Source: Ruegeria arenilitoris (GTDB lineage Bacteria; Pseudomonadota; Alphaproteobacteria; Rhodobacterales; Rhodobacteraceae). Taken from it: a stretch of 64,000 nucleotides of DNA. Where the stretch lies: positions 434,001 through 498,000 of the forward strand of contig NZ_WPZO01000002.1 in NCBI RefSeq assembly GCF_013031355.1, read 5' to 3'. The notes below the pieces were generated by a model, which saw nothing but the letters and a program-made list of their open reading frames with translations, had not been told where the DNA came from and made no database searches. The first letter of the stretch is position 1. The number at the start of each line of letters is the position of its first letter. The position numbers and the translations under genes were made by a program. Shown here in pieces: positions 27,310 through 36,688 of the stretch.

Positions 27310-27683
27310 ATGTGATCACTGTTTTCGTCGGATTGCTGTCCGTCTTCTTCCTCTTCGCAAGCTCGATCAAGATCTTCGGCTGGCAGAAGTTCATATTCGA
27401 GACCCAACTGGCGATGTTCATCAAGTATGGGTTAAATCGGCAGATCATGGCCTTGGTTGGCGTGGTTGAATTGTTTGGTGCAATCGCGATCTGGTTTCAG
27501 GGATCCTGGGTCGGAACTTTAGGCGCGCTGGCTATTCTTGGCGCGTCCATCGGCGCAATTGGCTGCCATCTGATCTGGGACACCTGGAAAGAAGCTGTTC
27601 CTGCCATGGTCACAGGCACCTTGTCCGCTATCGTAGCTTGGTCTGGCCGTGAAACGGTGTTGAGCGTTGTTGGTATTAGCTAA
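27306..27683 (+). CDS. DoxX-like small membrane protein
   Basis: A 125-residue protein with four predicted membrane helices (about 3-22, 45-65, 70-92, 100-120) and the DoxX-type opening with a conserved SxxKIFGWQKF element near residue 20. DoxX-family proteins are inner-membrane subunits often coded next to redox enzymes or stress genes; the biochemical role is poorly known. The 4-base overlap with the SDR gene shows translational coupling. Confidence 0.75.
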   Translation: MNVITVFVGLLSVFFLFASSIKIFGWQKFIFETQLAMFIKYGLNRQIMALVGVVELFGAIAIWFQGSWVGTLGALAILGASIGAIGCHLIWDTWKEAVPAMVTGTLSAIVAWSGRETVLSVVGIS

Positions 27684-27711
27684 AACCAGTCTATGACACA
27701 GGAGTCATGTT

Positions 27712-28500
27712 GTGACTGACAGTATTCGCGTGGCAAATGCCAAGGGCCTTTATCTGAAAGGCATTCGAGACGGCAAAATGGTCGAAGCGCTCGATAAATA
27801 TACCGGGGATCGCTACACGCAACACTCAACGGGTGTACGCGACGGTAAAGAAGGTTTCATCGAGTTCTTCACGCCTTTTCTTGAGCGGAATCCGGTGCGC
27901 GATATCCAGGTTCTGTGCACCATCGAGGATGGAAACTTCGTATTCGTACATGTTTATCAAAGCCTCAACGATGGTGAAGCGCAGTGGGTGACGGCCGATA
28001 TCTTTGATACCGACGAGGACGGTAAAATCGTCGAGCATTGGGATGTGATTGCCGCGTATAAATGGCCCACCGTCTCGGGCCGCAGCATGGTGGACGGCCC
28101 AACCGAAATCGAGGATCTCGAATTCACCGAGGCCAACAAGACCGTGGTGCAAGGGTTCATCGACAATGTCCTTATGGCAGGGCGCACCGATCTTGTGAAT
28201 GACTACATATCGACCGAGAAATACGATCAGCACAACCCAGAAATAGCCGACGGATTGGGAGCATTCTCCAAGCACCTTGGAGCGGTGTCGAAAAGTGGAA
28301 AAACCGCCCATTACGTCAAAGTTCACCGACTACTCGGCCAAGGAAATTTCGTGGTTGCCTTTAGCCATGTAAAACAAGATGAGAACGACTGGGCCGTCTT
28401 TGACTTGTTCCGGCTCAAGGGTGGAAAGATCGTCGAACATTGGGATGTTCAGGAACGGATTGGTCCAAAGGAGACCTGGAACAACTCTGGCAAATTCTAG
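27712..28500 (+). CDS. Double SnoaL/NTF2-like protein
   Basis: A 262-residue cytosolic protein made of two tandem NTF2-like (SnoaL-type) cone folds, residues about 8-120 and 130-250. Each ends in the same signature: DGKIVEHWDVIAAY in the first and GGKIVEHWDVQERI in the second, and each contains the family motif around TQHS/DQHNPEIADG. SnoaL-like proteins act as isomerases, cyclases or ligand binders; the function here is not established. The GTG 27712 start has GGAG upstream. The third gene of the LysR-controlled operon, 28 bp after the DoxX-like gene. Confidence 0.85.
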   Translation: MTDSIRVANAKGLYLKGIRDGKMVEALDKYTGDRYTQHSTGVRDGKEGFIEFFTPFLERNPVRDIQVLCTIEDGNFVFVHVYQSLNDGEAQWVTADIFDTDEDGKIVEHWDVIAAYKWPTVSGRSMVDGPTEIEDLEFTEANKTVVQGFIDNVLMAGRTDLVNDYISTEKYDQHNPEIADGLGAFSKHLGAVSKSGKTAHYVKVHRLLGQGNFVVAFSHVKQDENDWAVFDLFRLKGGKIVEHWDVQERIGPKETWNNSGKF

Positions 28501-28672
28501 GGGAGGAGGCAGTCATATTTTCTCTGGTAGGGGTTTAAGATGATTGCTTTTTCAGGGCTAGGGCGTGTTGACGCCGGCTCAACATTCCAGAAACTGAATG
28601 GTTGTATTTGATTAACCCCGCGCGATACTCTGAATGCAGCTTTATATCTTCGGAACAAGTGTGGGGCATCGA

Positions 28673-29173
28673 ATGAACAAGTTGGCGCTGACAGCAATGG
28701 CATTGATCTCCACTGGCGCGGTGTGGGCCGCCGGTATGGAACGGTGGGGCGAATCCGGGGACTGGACAATCCTGATTGATCCTGAAAAGGGCAACGGGTG
28801 TCTCGCGTGGAAACCGTTTGAAAATGACATGACCGTTGAAATTGGCGCAGCGCCCAATCAGGCCGGCGGCTTTTTTGCCGCTTTTAATCCGGCCTGGGTT
28901 CAAATCGAGGACGGCACGACCGGGGTAGTACAGTTCGACTTTGGTGATGCGAAATTCGAAGGTGAAGCGGTTGGTGTCTTCAAGAATGGCGTGCCCGGTG
29001 GCTACGCATTTTTCGACAACCCGGCGTTTGTAACCGAGTTTGGAAAACGCCAAAGCGTTACGATTATAGGCGAAAGCGGGACGGAGGTTGAACTCGACCT
29101 CAGCGGGTCTGCAAAAGCCATTGAGGCGGTTCTGACGTGTCAGGCTGAACAGCCGGAACCACTGAAGAACTAG
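28673..29173 (+). CDS. Secreted hypothetical protein
   Basis: A 166-residue product with a clear signal peptide (MNKLALTAMALISTGAVWAA). The mature part begins GMERWGESGDWTILIDPEKG, has a single Cys early and one late (CLAWKP; LTCQAE) that could form a disulfide, and ends in LSGSAKAIEAVLTCQ. The general plan resembles small periplasmic roseobacter proteins related to invasion-associated locus B, but I am not certain. ATG 28673 is chosen because the in-frame codons upstream (from 28634) are not signal-like. Convergent with the AsmA gene. Confidence 0.6.
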   Translation: MNKLALTAMALISTGAVWAAGMERWGESGDWTILIDPEKGNGCLAWKPFENDMTVEIGAAPNQAGGFFAAFNPAWVQIEDGTTGVVQFDFGDAKFEGEAVGVFKNGVPGGYAFFDNPAFVTEFGKRQSVTIIGESGTEVELDLSGSAKAIEAVLTCQAEQPEPLKN

Positions 29174-29184
29174 GTAGCGTCCAA

Positions 29185-31929
29185 TTATTGAAGTTGATTG
29201 ATGTCTGGCACACAGGGTTGCCTGTCGACAGGCATAGCATCAGCGCCCTCTGGGGCCTTGTTTCTGGACCCGCCCACATCCAGCTTGAACTTTGGCGATG
29301 ATAGCCGGCCCGTCACATCAAAGGGCCAGGCGCTCCGGGATAGGGGTTTGCCAACGCGCCGCGGCTCCGCTCTTATTGCTATCGTATCGTTCAGCCAATC
29401 CACTTGCCCCCTTGCAACCAATTGAACCGATCCTGTTTCAATGACGATGGAGTTTGAAGTGACTTGCCCGGCCTGGATTTTAACTGGGGCTACAACGCAA
29501 GTGATGCCAGTGTAACCTTGTCTAAACTCTTCTGAAAACAGCCAGGGGAATATGCCCAGCCCCGCTAGTTCCAATAGGCTGGTGCTGATGTAGCCCTCCG
29601 ACATCGACAAAGACGCGTTGCCGCGCATCGAGTTGATGAAGGCCTTGCCAGAGGCAGTACTGCCAGAGACGTTGAACTTACCGCTCAAACGTCCATAGGC
29701 ATCAATTCCAATTCCCAATTCATCAAGGATTTCGCCGAATTCCCATCCTGAGGTCGATCCCGATAATGAAAGCCAATCAGGAGAGTCTATCAGATCCATG
29801 ACCGCCCTGACGCTGAAGTTTCCGCCACCATAAGCCATTTGGAGTGGGCCGAAATCCACAGTTCCTTCTTTAGCAGACAATTGGCTTGAAACAGATGTTA
29901 CGCCTTTTTGCCCTACAATCTCTTTGAAGTCGATCTGCACCTCAACGTCAGCTTCTTTCAGTGCTCGCTGCACATCCAGAAGATCGGCAGGTTTCCCTTT
30001 CTCCTTTGGCAACACTAGGGGCTGGACCTCTGTCTCCTTCGGCAGAACCAAAGGCTGAACTTCTGCTTCAGGTTCTTGCGAGGTCTCGCCTACCAGGCTT
30101 TTCAATTGGTCCAGTACGGAGGTGAGGTTCTTCAGGTCGTTGAGATCGAGCCTCTCGCTCGTAATATTGCCACGGACGACGGATGCACCTTCGGGAAACC
30201 GCGCATCCAAAGCTGCAAGAAGATGCGAAGATCCGGCTTCGAACTTGATTGCGGCATCAAAGTCTTCGCCCTGCCTAGAGGTTTCAGCATCGATAGCCAG
30301 TGCGCCAATTCCGACAGGTTGCAATTTGAGCGCGGTCAAAAACTGGGCACCGTCGTCGACATCCAGTTCCACATCAAAATCGAGACCGGCCAGCCCTTTT
30401 AGCTCGTTGACGGATAGTGCGAGATCGAGCGCCCAGAGATCGGTGTCGTAAGTGGTCGCGTTAAACCTGTTGAGTGAAACCGGCCCGCCCGCATTGGATA
30501 TGTTGAAATCGGCTTTGATGCCGCCGAACTGGTCAACATAGTCTTTATCGAGGTTGGGCAAAATCAATTTGGCGGGCCCGTTCAGCACACCATCGAAAGT
30601 TACGTCCTGAAGCTGAAGCAGATCGAGGATTTCACCTTCGGCTTTCAGGACAGGCTCTTCAATTGGCCCGGCTTGCAGCGCGATGCCCAGCATGGCGAGC
30701 CGGCCGTCTGGCATGCGGCGAATGCTTTCAATAGAGGCTGGACCGATTACGTCTAACCCCTGGTTAAACGCATTGGTCTGGAACAGCAACTTCTCGAATT
30801 CGAAGGAAGCCAGGGATCCAACCATATGCATTTCAAAGCCCGTGAACTTCAATTCCTGGATACTTTTAGCTGCTGGCGGCGGCTGTCCTTCCGGATGAAG
30901 TCGCGCGTTGAAAAGCAGATCAACGCCCTGAGCGGTGTAGAGGTCATCTATTGCGCCCTCAGCTTCGAGTTTCTGCCCATCTTCCAGGCTTACGGTGGAT
31001 GTAAACGCCTCGATCTTCAGAGCGTCCTGAGACACGAGTTCAGCCTGTAACTGCCCATTGCCTTCTAAAACGCGTTCCAGCCCAATGACATCCAGAAAAT
31101 CCCCGAATTCACCGGTGTCCATCTCCAATACAGCTCGATAGCCACCGCCTTCGTCTTCCGTGAAGGGCTCGCCATCGTAACTTACGGTCATTTCGCCAAA
31201 ACTGGCCCGCGTCGTAAACGGTGCGGCGTGTGGATAGTCGCCTTCGATTTCGAAGCCTTGACCGTTAACGGAGCCGGAACCAAAGACCTTCGTTCTTTGT
31301 CCATTATCCACTTGTTCGAGCGCGAGTGACTGAAGGTCAAACACAAATGAGAAGCCCGAGACCTTGTCGTCGATGTTTAACCCGATTGAAGTGAAACTGA
31401 CGTTCTTGTCGCTCAGGAAGTTCAGGATTCCGCTGCCTTCTGAGTCGTTCTCATTGGTACTATCAGCGCTCGCGACGTCTTTTGGATCATCCGCTGATAC
31501 AGTTTCCTCGGGCACGGGCTTGGACGTTGGTTTGTCTTTTCGCCAACTTGTGGTGCCGTCTGCGGCTGTAAGAATATTCGCTTGGAGGCCTTCCACTACC
31601 AGATTGTCAAAATGCAGACGCCCGTTGGTCAAAGCGGCAATGTCCAACTCCAGTTCCAGCAGGTTCAATTCTACAAGAGGTGACCCCGGCATTGTCTGGC
31701 TCGGGATGATCAATCCACCGACGTAAATGTGACTGATGCGGCCAAGCGCGACGCTTACATCATCGTTGACCAATAGTGGCCGACCAATTTGTTCCGAAAG
31801 AACTCTTTCTACAAGGTCACGTCGCATGTCCGAGAACATCGGAGCAGCAAGCAACAACCAAACAAATGCGACAGTTGTGAAAGCGAGAATTGCGACAAGC
31901 CCAATTATTCTAATTAGCCAAACCCTCAT
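29185..31929 (-). CDS. AsmA family protein
   Basis: A 914-residue envelope protein with one N-terminal membrane anchor (about 5-30) and a large periplasmic body. The N-terminal block (GRPLLVNDDVSVALGRISHI) and the C-terminal AsmA_2 block (LLELAGLGIFPWLFSEEFR; GQVDWLNDTIAIRAEPRR) identify AsmA, a bridge-like lipid-transfer superfamily linked to outer-membrane lipid homeostasis. An Asp/Glu/Ser-rich spacer lies near 140-170, and a direct 11-12-residue duplication EVQPLVLPKE...EVQPLVLPKE near 625-650. It is followed upstream by DUF3299 and amidohydrolase genes in the same direction, but with 108 bp between, so co-transcription is uncertain. Confidence 0.88.
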   Translation of the reverse strand: MRVWLIRIIGLVAILAFTTVAFVWLLLAAPMFSDMRRDLVERVLSEQIGRPLLVNDDVSVALGRISHIYVGGLIIPSQTMPGSPLVELNLLELELDIAALTNGRLHFDNLVVEGLQANILTAADGTTSWRKDKPTSKPVPEETVSADDPKDVASADSTNENDSEGSGILNFLSDKNVSFTSIGLNIDDKVSGFSFVFDLQSLALEQVDNGQRTKVFGSGSVNGQGFEIEGDYPHAAPFTTRASFGEMTVSYDGEPFTEDEGGGYRAVLEMDTGEFGDFLDVIGLERVLEGNGQLQAELVSQDALKIEAFTSTVSLEDGQKLEAEGAIDDLYTAQGVDLLFNARLHPEGQPPPAAKSIQELKFTGFEMHMVGSLASFEFEKLLFQTNAFNQGLDVIGPASIESIRRMPDGRLAMLGIALQAGPIEEPVLKAEGEILDLLQLQDVTFDGVLNGPAKLILPNLDKDYVDQFGGIKADFNISNAGGPVSLNRFNATTYDTDLWALDLALSVNELKGLAGLDFDVELDVDDGAQFLTALKLQPVGIGALAIDAETSRQGEDFDAAIKFEAGSSHLLAALDARFPEGASVVRGNITSERLDLNDLKNLTSVLDQLKSLVGETSQEPEAEVQPLVLPKETEVQPLVLPKEKGKPADLLDVQRALKEADVEVQIDFKEIVGQKGVTSVSSQLSAKEGTVDFGPLQMAYGGGNFSVRAVMDLIDSPDWLSLSGSTSGWEFGEILDELGIGIDAYGRLSGKFNVSGSTASGKAFINSMRGNASLSMSEGYISTSLLELAGLGIFPWLFSEEFRQGYTGITCVVAPVKIQAGQVTSNSIVIETGSVQLVARGQVDWLNDTIAIRAEPRRVGKPLSRSAWPFDVTGRLSSPKFKLDVGGSRNKAPEGADAMPVDRQPCVPDINQLQ

Positions 31930-32037
31930 GCGCTCCCCTATCGCCGCTTTCGCCGTTCAATCTTTCACGAGCAGAAATTTAGCTCACCAGCTTGAACGCT
32001 CGTTCTGAACCATATTCAGGTAAATTGGGCTGTGTCA

Positions 32038-32802
32038 CTAATCGTCTCTGGTAGCCCCGCCAGTCGCCTTGATCCTTCCCATCAACACACGTTTCCTATT
32101 GGTCGAAGCATCTTCGGAAGTCTGGATTGGTCCAAAAGTTTGCACGTCATCGACCTCTAAAGTAAACGCAGCCTTCATGAGGACAGGACCATCAACAACC
32201 AACATTTCCTTCTGCGTCGGGTCGATCCTGATTTGACCGGTTACAACGATGGGTTCGTAGACAGTCGATGGCGTCCATGAATCGCTTAGGCGCAAACGCA
32301 CCACCTGGTTTGGTGGTGGAGGCGGTACGTGGCTGCACATTCCACGTTCCGGCACGATATATGCCATTTGGGAGCCATCTTCGTCGCGGGGTGCTGGGAT
32401 CACAAATCCGCCCAATGAAACGGTCACGCCATCATAATCAAGGTTGGCGGCCGTGCCCGCCTTCTCACGTCTTTCCATCACAACCCCGCGTTGGGAAATC
32501 AGCCAGTTCGCATCAACGCCTTCCTCAGCAAGGGTTGCTTCGGTCGCCTCGATATCCACTTGAAGCTGGTCCAACAGCTCTGGCGTCGACCCGCCTTTTT
32601 CTTGCTGCCCGCGCAACCGGACCAATTTTCGAAGCGTGTTAAGCTGTTTGCCCGTCAATTCGACGAATGGATCTTCGTAGTTCTGAGCAGCTTCATCAAT
32701 CAAGTCTGTCCATTCGATACGTGCAATTTCCGAATGAACCGGCAAAGCCAAGAAAAATGCAAGAACTGTTGGAACAAGTGTCAGTTTGGCTCGAATTCTC
32801 AT
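32038..32802 (-). CDS. DUF3299 family secreted protein
   Basis: A 254-residue protein with signal peptide (about 1-24, ending PVHS). The C-terminal half matches DUF3299: VTVSLGGFVIPAPRDE followed by MCSHVPPPPPNQVV, the Cys-His-Pro-rich signature of the family. Members are periplasmic or lipoprotein-like and occur near metal-handling and ABC genes; the molecular role is unknown. ATG 32802, preceded by GGGAG, is used rather than the frame opening at 32871, whose first 23 residues are basic and not signal-like. 69 bp downstream of the amidohydrolase gene. Confidence 0.8.
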   Translation of the reverse strand: MRIRAKLTLVPTVLAFFLALPVHSEIARIEWTDLIDEAAQNYEDPFVELTGKQLNTLRKLVRLRGQQEKGGSTPELLDQLQVDIEATEATLAEEGVDANWLISQRGVVMERREKAGTAANLDYDGVTVSLGGFVIPAPRDEDGSQMAYIVPERGMCSHVPPPPPNQVVRLRLSDSWTPSTVYEPIVVTGQIRIDPTQKEMLVVDGPVLMKAAFTLEVDDVQTFGPIQTSEDASTNRKRVLMGRIKATGGATRDD

Positions 32803-32871
32803 TGTGAGAAGCTCCCATTTGTAAAGCCAGGGATGCGCGGGATGCCGAGGTAAATTCACCCCGCGCGACAC

Positions 32872-34233
32872 TCAATTGAGTGTATTTTTGTAGATCACGC
32901 CATCTTTCATGATCAGATCGATGTTATTGGTGTAGTCGACCAGGATCTCGGCATCTTCGACCGGGTTTCCTTCGACCAGCAGCAAATCAGCGTATGCGCC
33001 CTGTTCGATCACGCCCAGCGGGCCCGCTTGGTAGGGGTTGAGTTTTCCTGACAGTGCCAGAAGTGCGGCCGATTTTGACGTGGCCTGTTGCAGGATTTCA
33101 TACGAAGTCCACGCCTCCAGCCGGTATTTGAACTCGTCATTCTGCTTCGTCAGAGCCACTGGGTCGCCGATGATATCTGTCGAGAATGCGATGTTCTCGA
33201 TCTCGTACTCTTTCAGCAGCTTCATTTGGTTGCGCGCACCTGCCTGAACATCAAGGAATTTGGGAGCTGCCGCAGTGCCAAGCGCCTTCTTGACAACTTC
33301 CTCATCAAGCCCAAGCAGAGAATAGAACGGGACAATCCAGGCGCCAGAATCCTTGATGGCCTGCGCTGATACTTCAGTCATCAGTTGCCCATGTTCTATG
33401 CTGATGACGCCCGCTTCCAGTGACCGCAGGATCGAGTCGTCGTTATAGGCGTGGACCATGACATAGGTCCCCCAATCAGCCGCCGCGCGAACCGATGCCT
33501 CCAACTCTTCCGGCAATCCTTGAACGGTGTGCAGCGGATCAACCGAAGATGACACACCACCGCCTGCCATTACCTTGATCTGCACCGCGCCCATGCGCAG
33601 GGCTTCGCGCGTTGCACGCAAGACTTCGGGCACGCCATCGGCCAGGAACTCGACATGCTGGTTGAAGAAAGACGGCTGCGCCCCCATGAAGTTCGGGTGG
33701 GGTTCGGTATAGACCCGATGCTCACCATGTCCGGAAGTTTGCGAAATTACCGGCCCTGATGCGTAAATCCTTGGCCCCACGGCCTTGCCGCGGTCTATAG
33801 CTTTTTGCAGACCAATTGCCGGGCCACCCGCATCCCGAACGGTTGTGAAACCACGCAGCAGCATTTTCTCAGCTTCAATTGTGGAAACCGCGCCCCAATA
33901 CATCCAGTCAAAATTGTCCCTCAGGTCCGCGACGGGCTCGGTGATTGCCATATGCACGTGAGCATCGATCAATCCCGGCATCAGTGTTCGACCTCCACCG
34001 TCAACAATCTGGGCATTGGCGACGGCCAGCGGTTCCACCGATACTTCTGCGATCAGGTTGTCCACTACCAGAACGTTTGCGTTCTCAATTCGTTTTTCAT
34101 CGACACCGTTAAACACGTGCACATTGGTAAATAGGATCGGAAAGCTCTCTTCCTGCGCAAAACCTTGGCCCGCGATTGCCAGGCTTGCAGAAAAGGCCGT
34201 TGTGGCCACCATATGTATGAGTTTCGGTGTCAT
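32872..34233 (-). CDS. Secreted metal-dependent amidohydrolase (imidazolonepropionase-like)
   Basis: A 453-residue enzyme with a signal peptide (about 1-27, ending GFAQ-E). The amidohydrolase-fold metal site is visible: GLIDAHVHMAI (HxH) near residue 80, Lys candidate in VQIKVMAGGGVSS, His in YVMVHAYND, His in ISIEHGQL, Asp in AFSTDIIGD. It belongs to the Xaa-Pro dipeptidase/imidazolonepropionase-like group that hydrolyses periplasmic peptides or N-acyl compounds. ATG 34233 has GGAGGG upstream; the frame opens at 34257. The AraC regulator faces it, 182 bp away. Confidence 0.87.
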   Translation of the reverse strand: MTPKLIHMVATTAFSASLAIAGQGFAQEESFPILFTNVHVFNGVDEKRIENANVLVVDNLIAEVSVEPLAVANAQIVDGGGRTLMPGLIDAHVHMAITEPVADLRDNFDWMYWGAVSTIEAEKMLLRGFTTVRDAGGPAIGLQKAIDRGKAVGPRIYASGPVISQTSGHGEHRVYTEPHPNFMGAQPSFFNQHVEFLADGVPEVLRATREALRMGAVQIKVMAGGGVSSSVDPLHTVQGLPEELEASVRAAADWGTYVMVHAYNDDSILRSLEAGVISIEHGQLMTEVSAQAIKDSGAWIVPFYSLLGLDEEVVKKALGTAAAPKFLDVQAGARNQMKLLKEYEIENIAFSTDIIGDPVALTKQNDEFKYRLEAWTSYEILQQATSKSAALLALSGKLNPYQAGPLGVIEQGAYADLLLVEGNPVEDAEILVDYTNNIDLIMKDGVIYKNTLN

Positions 34234-34415
34234 TGAGGCCCTCCAAATACGAATCACAAATGTATATTTCTGAATGTGATTTTAGAACGATTGCCGGATA
34301 TTGCCTGACAGTATGACAGGCTTTGCCAAATTAATTTGGCATTCTGCAAGCTTTTGGCGCCTTTTTATGTGTTTGCTGTCTTTCTGTCGTTAACTTCATG
34401 ATATTTGAGGGCGAC

Positions 34416-35495
34416 ATGGACGCATTTGACCAAAACACAAAGAAGGCTTTGCCGTTGGTTCGGGCATCGGTTGCTGCACCCGTGGTAGCTGCATTGCGTG
34501 ATTTCGGTGTTGAACCGGCTTTCGTTCTAGACCCTCTTGGTGTAAGCGAATCCCAAGTGATGGATCGCCAGAATTTCCTGCCACACGAGACGATCTATAA
34601 AATCCATCAAGCCGCTGCTGACGCAACATCACCGGACTTCTGCGCGCAAGTTGGTCAATCAATTGACCTTGTTAGGTTTCTGCCTCTTGGTGACATGTTG
34701 GCCGAGGCGTTGACGCTGGGCGACTTCTTTACGCGCTACACTCAAGCCGTCTCGAAAGAATCCAACGCGGTCACGCAATCGCTGCTTGTGGAACGCGAGC
34801 ACGCTTATTTCAGTGCCAAGCGGAATTTCAAGTTTTCAGTTTCGCCGGGACAGACCGACGCATTTCTAGCGAGCATCTGGATATCATTGCTGCACCGGGT
34901 TCTGGATTTTAGGTGGGACCCGAGCCAGATCATCTTACGGGTCAGCGAACCTGACGTGCTACCTAGGCACTTTCATGGTGTTCAAGCCATCAAGTGCAGC
35001 CCACAGGGCTTTTCGATTCGGTTTCCCTCAACTTGGCTGAGCCATCAGATGCTCTCGGAAACATTGGAAAACCCGTCAGACCTAACAGGCGCTACCCTCG
35101 GCCAGCATGCGCCTCAAGATTTCTTAGCCGGGCTTCAGGGCCTGATCCGAATTCATCTTGGCGAGCCGGGATTTGGTGTAGACGAACTGGCGCGCCTATG
35201 CGGTTTCCACCGGGAGACATTGAACAATCGGCTGGCACCTTACGGGCAATCAGCCTCTCAGGTCATATCTGGTGTCAAACTGGAAGAAGCAAAGAAGCTG
35301 CTGGGTCCGGTAGGGAAGTCCGTTGGTGAGACTGCACTACGGCTTGGCTACGCAGACCCCACTGCGTTTTCGAGGGCCTTCCGAAAATGGTCTGGAATGT
35401 CGCCGTCGGATTTTAAGAAAACGGTAAAAGAACGGGGCCGAAAAACCTGCGCCAGTGCGGTCGCATGCTGCTCGCCGTCGTTTCTTCGGGCATAG
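34416..35495 (+). CDS. AraC family regulator (arabinose-binding-domain type)
   Basis: A 359-residue regulator. Residues about 15-200 match the 'arabinose-binding domain of AraC' found in OruR/ArgR-like regulators (FLPLGDMLAEALTLGDFFTRY). Residues about 245-345 form the double-HTH AraC DNA-binding region (GVDELARLCGFHRETLN; GETALRLGYADPTAFSRAF). ATG 34416 follows GAGGGCG closely; ATG 34398 is in frame upstream. Divergent from the amidohydrolase gene, which is a likely target. The C-terminus ends in an unusual Cys-rich tail (KTCASAVACCSPS). Confidence 0.85.
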   Translation: MDAFDQNTKKALPLVRASVAAPVVAALRDFGVEPAFVLDPLGVSESQVMDRQNFLPHETIYKIHQAAADATSPDFCAQVGQSIDLVRFLPLGDMLAEALTLGDFFTRYTQAVSKESNAVTQSLLVEREHAYFSAKRNFKFSVSPGQTDAFLASIWISLLHRVLDFRWDPSQIILRVSEPDVLPRHFHGVQAIKCSPQGFSIRFPSTWLSHQMLSETLENPSDLTGATLGQHAPQDFLAGLQGLIRIHLGEPGFGVDELARLCGFHRETLNNRLAPYGQSASQVISGVKLEEAKKLLGPVGKSVGETALRLGYADPTAFSRAFRKWSGMSPSDFKKTVKERGRKTCASAVACCSPSFLRA

Positions 35496-35843
35496 GACGT
35501 GAACACTAGCCGAATATATCCCAAGTTGCGCGCACGTTGTGAAAATCTGGTTGAGCGCCTGCAACATCATTCAATCCTGTCCGGTTCGGGCTGGAGAACG
35601 GTCATTGCCTTGTGCTGAGTGGACGGCGGCCCTGTCCGCGTCTGACGAGTTCATCCGGCGAGCAGCGAAAGTCGATCCATACCAAACTGGCCCTTGGCGC
35701 AGATCGCGGCGAAGGTGCCAGGAGAGCCCCAAAGGCGACTTTCACAGCGATGACAACGTCTCACAAACAGTCAATCTACCTGCCGGATTCGGTGAATAAT
35801 GCCCAATCTGCTATCCTCGATTCAAACAAGGGGGAGAAACTAG
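35496..35843. other. Intergenic stretch, no gene recognised
   Basis: Short + frames through 35.54-35.88 kb have no domain. The last 30 bases give the DUF1059 gene a strong ribosome binding site (GGGGGAGAAACTAG then ATG). The remainder has the look of degenerate intergenic sequence. Confidence 0.5.
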
Positions 35844-36044
35844 ATGGCGAACGCGTTTTCATATGCTTGTCGGGATTGTGAAGGGATGGCGGCCTGTCCC
35901 GCAAGCGTGGTCGCCGAGACCAAGGATGAAGTTTGGAAACTTATGGAACTTCATGCGCAAGTTGCTCATGGCGAAAACCCTGCTGATTGGGATGGTGAAA
36001 CACGGGCATATCTGGCGACCTTGATTAAACCCGTGAACGTCTGA
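35844..36044 (+). CDS. DUF1059 family small protein
   Basis: A 66-residue protein matching DUF1059: it opens with FSYACRDCEGMAACPASVVA, containing the conserved Cys pair, and continues with MELHAQVAHGEN. The Cys/His pattern suggests metal binding; its role is unknown. A strong ribosome binding site precedes the ATG. Its full length matches the family. The rhodanese pseudogene starts 33 bp later in the same direction, hinting at a former operon. Confidence 0.8.
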   Translation: MANAFSYACRDCEGMAACPASVVAETKDEVWKLMELHAQVAHGENPADWDGETRAYLATLIKPVNV

Positions 36045-36077
36045 AACGTGCCCTAGCACAGACGACTGGGGGTCGAC

Positions 36078-36475
36078 ATGGCGCGCACATTTGCTCAAAT
36101 GGAAGAAGAGGAAATTTCGGCTGCTGAAGGCATCTCCGCTGCCGAAGCACTCGTAACATTGGAGAATGACCAAAAAAGTACTCTTGGTCGATGTAAGTGA
36201 CACCGCGGAAATGGACACCACCGGTGTGTACCCAAACGCCGTAGCTGCGCCCGGCCGCGCAGTTGCTTGGATGGCAGATCTGGAGAGCGAGTATCGGAGT
36301 TCGGAATTGCAGGACCGAACCAGGACGATCTTCACAACGTGCGGCAGGGCTCCAAGCTATCGTGGCGCTGCCGCAGCAAACGTCCTGACGTCAATGGAGT
36401 TCCAACATGTTCGCTTCGTCGATGGGGCATGGCAGCTTTGATCAATGCTGGGGCCACCACTCAACGACTTTTATG
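36078..36475 (+). pseudogene. Frameshifted rhodanese-like sulfurtransferase
   Basis: ATG 36078 opens a frame reading MARTFAQMEEEEISAAEGIS and on to LENDQKSTL, which stops. The adjacent frame from about 36166 reads VLLVDVSDTAEMDTTGVYPN, AVAAPGRAVAWMADLESEY, and IFTTCGRAPSYRGAAAANVL, equivalent to the rhodanese core (VDVRD..., PGAVHAPRG, CxxGxRS). A third frame then continues GGMAALINAGA, the usual rhodanese C-terminus. At least two frameshifts, near 36170 and 36425, break it. The active-site Cys survives as TTCGRAPSY. Single-base sequencing errors are an alternative explanation. Confidence 0.75.
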
Positions 36476-36688
36476 GTGCTATCTCGTCTTACCAGCCCGT
36501 CAATTGAAAGGGCTTGGTTACCGCTCCGTGCCCTTACGAACGCGCAAAATAGATGGTGCTACGATGCGCCCGATTTAGGCAGGCAAGTATCCAGGCATCG
36601 CCGTTGTTGGAGGATGCACGCATGATCATGCGGATGTAGCTTTGCGCGTGGGTCAACACTTTCTGAACGACCAACCAGATAGAGCCTG

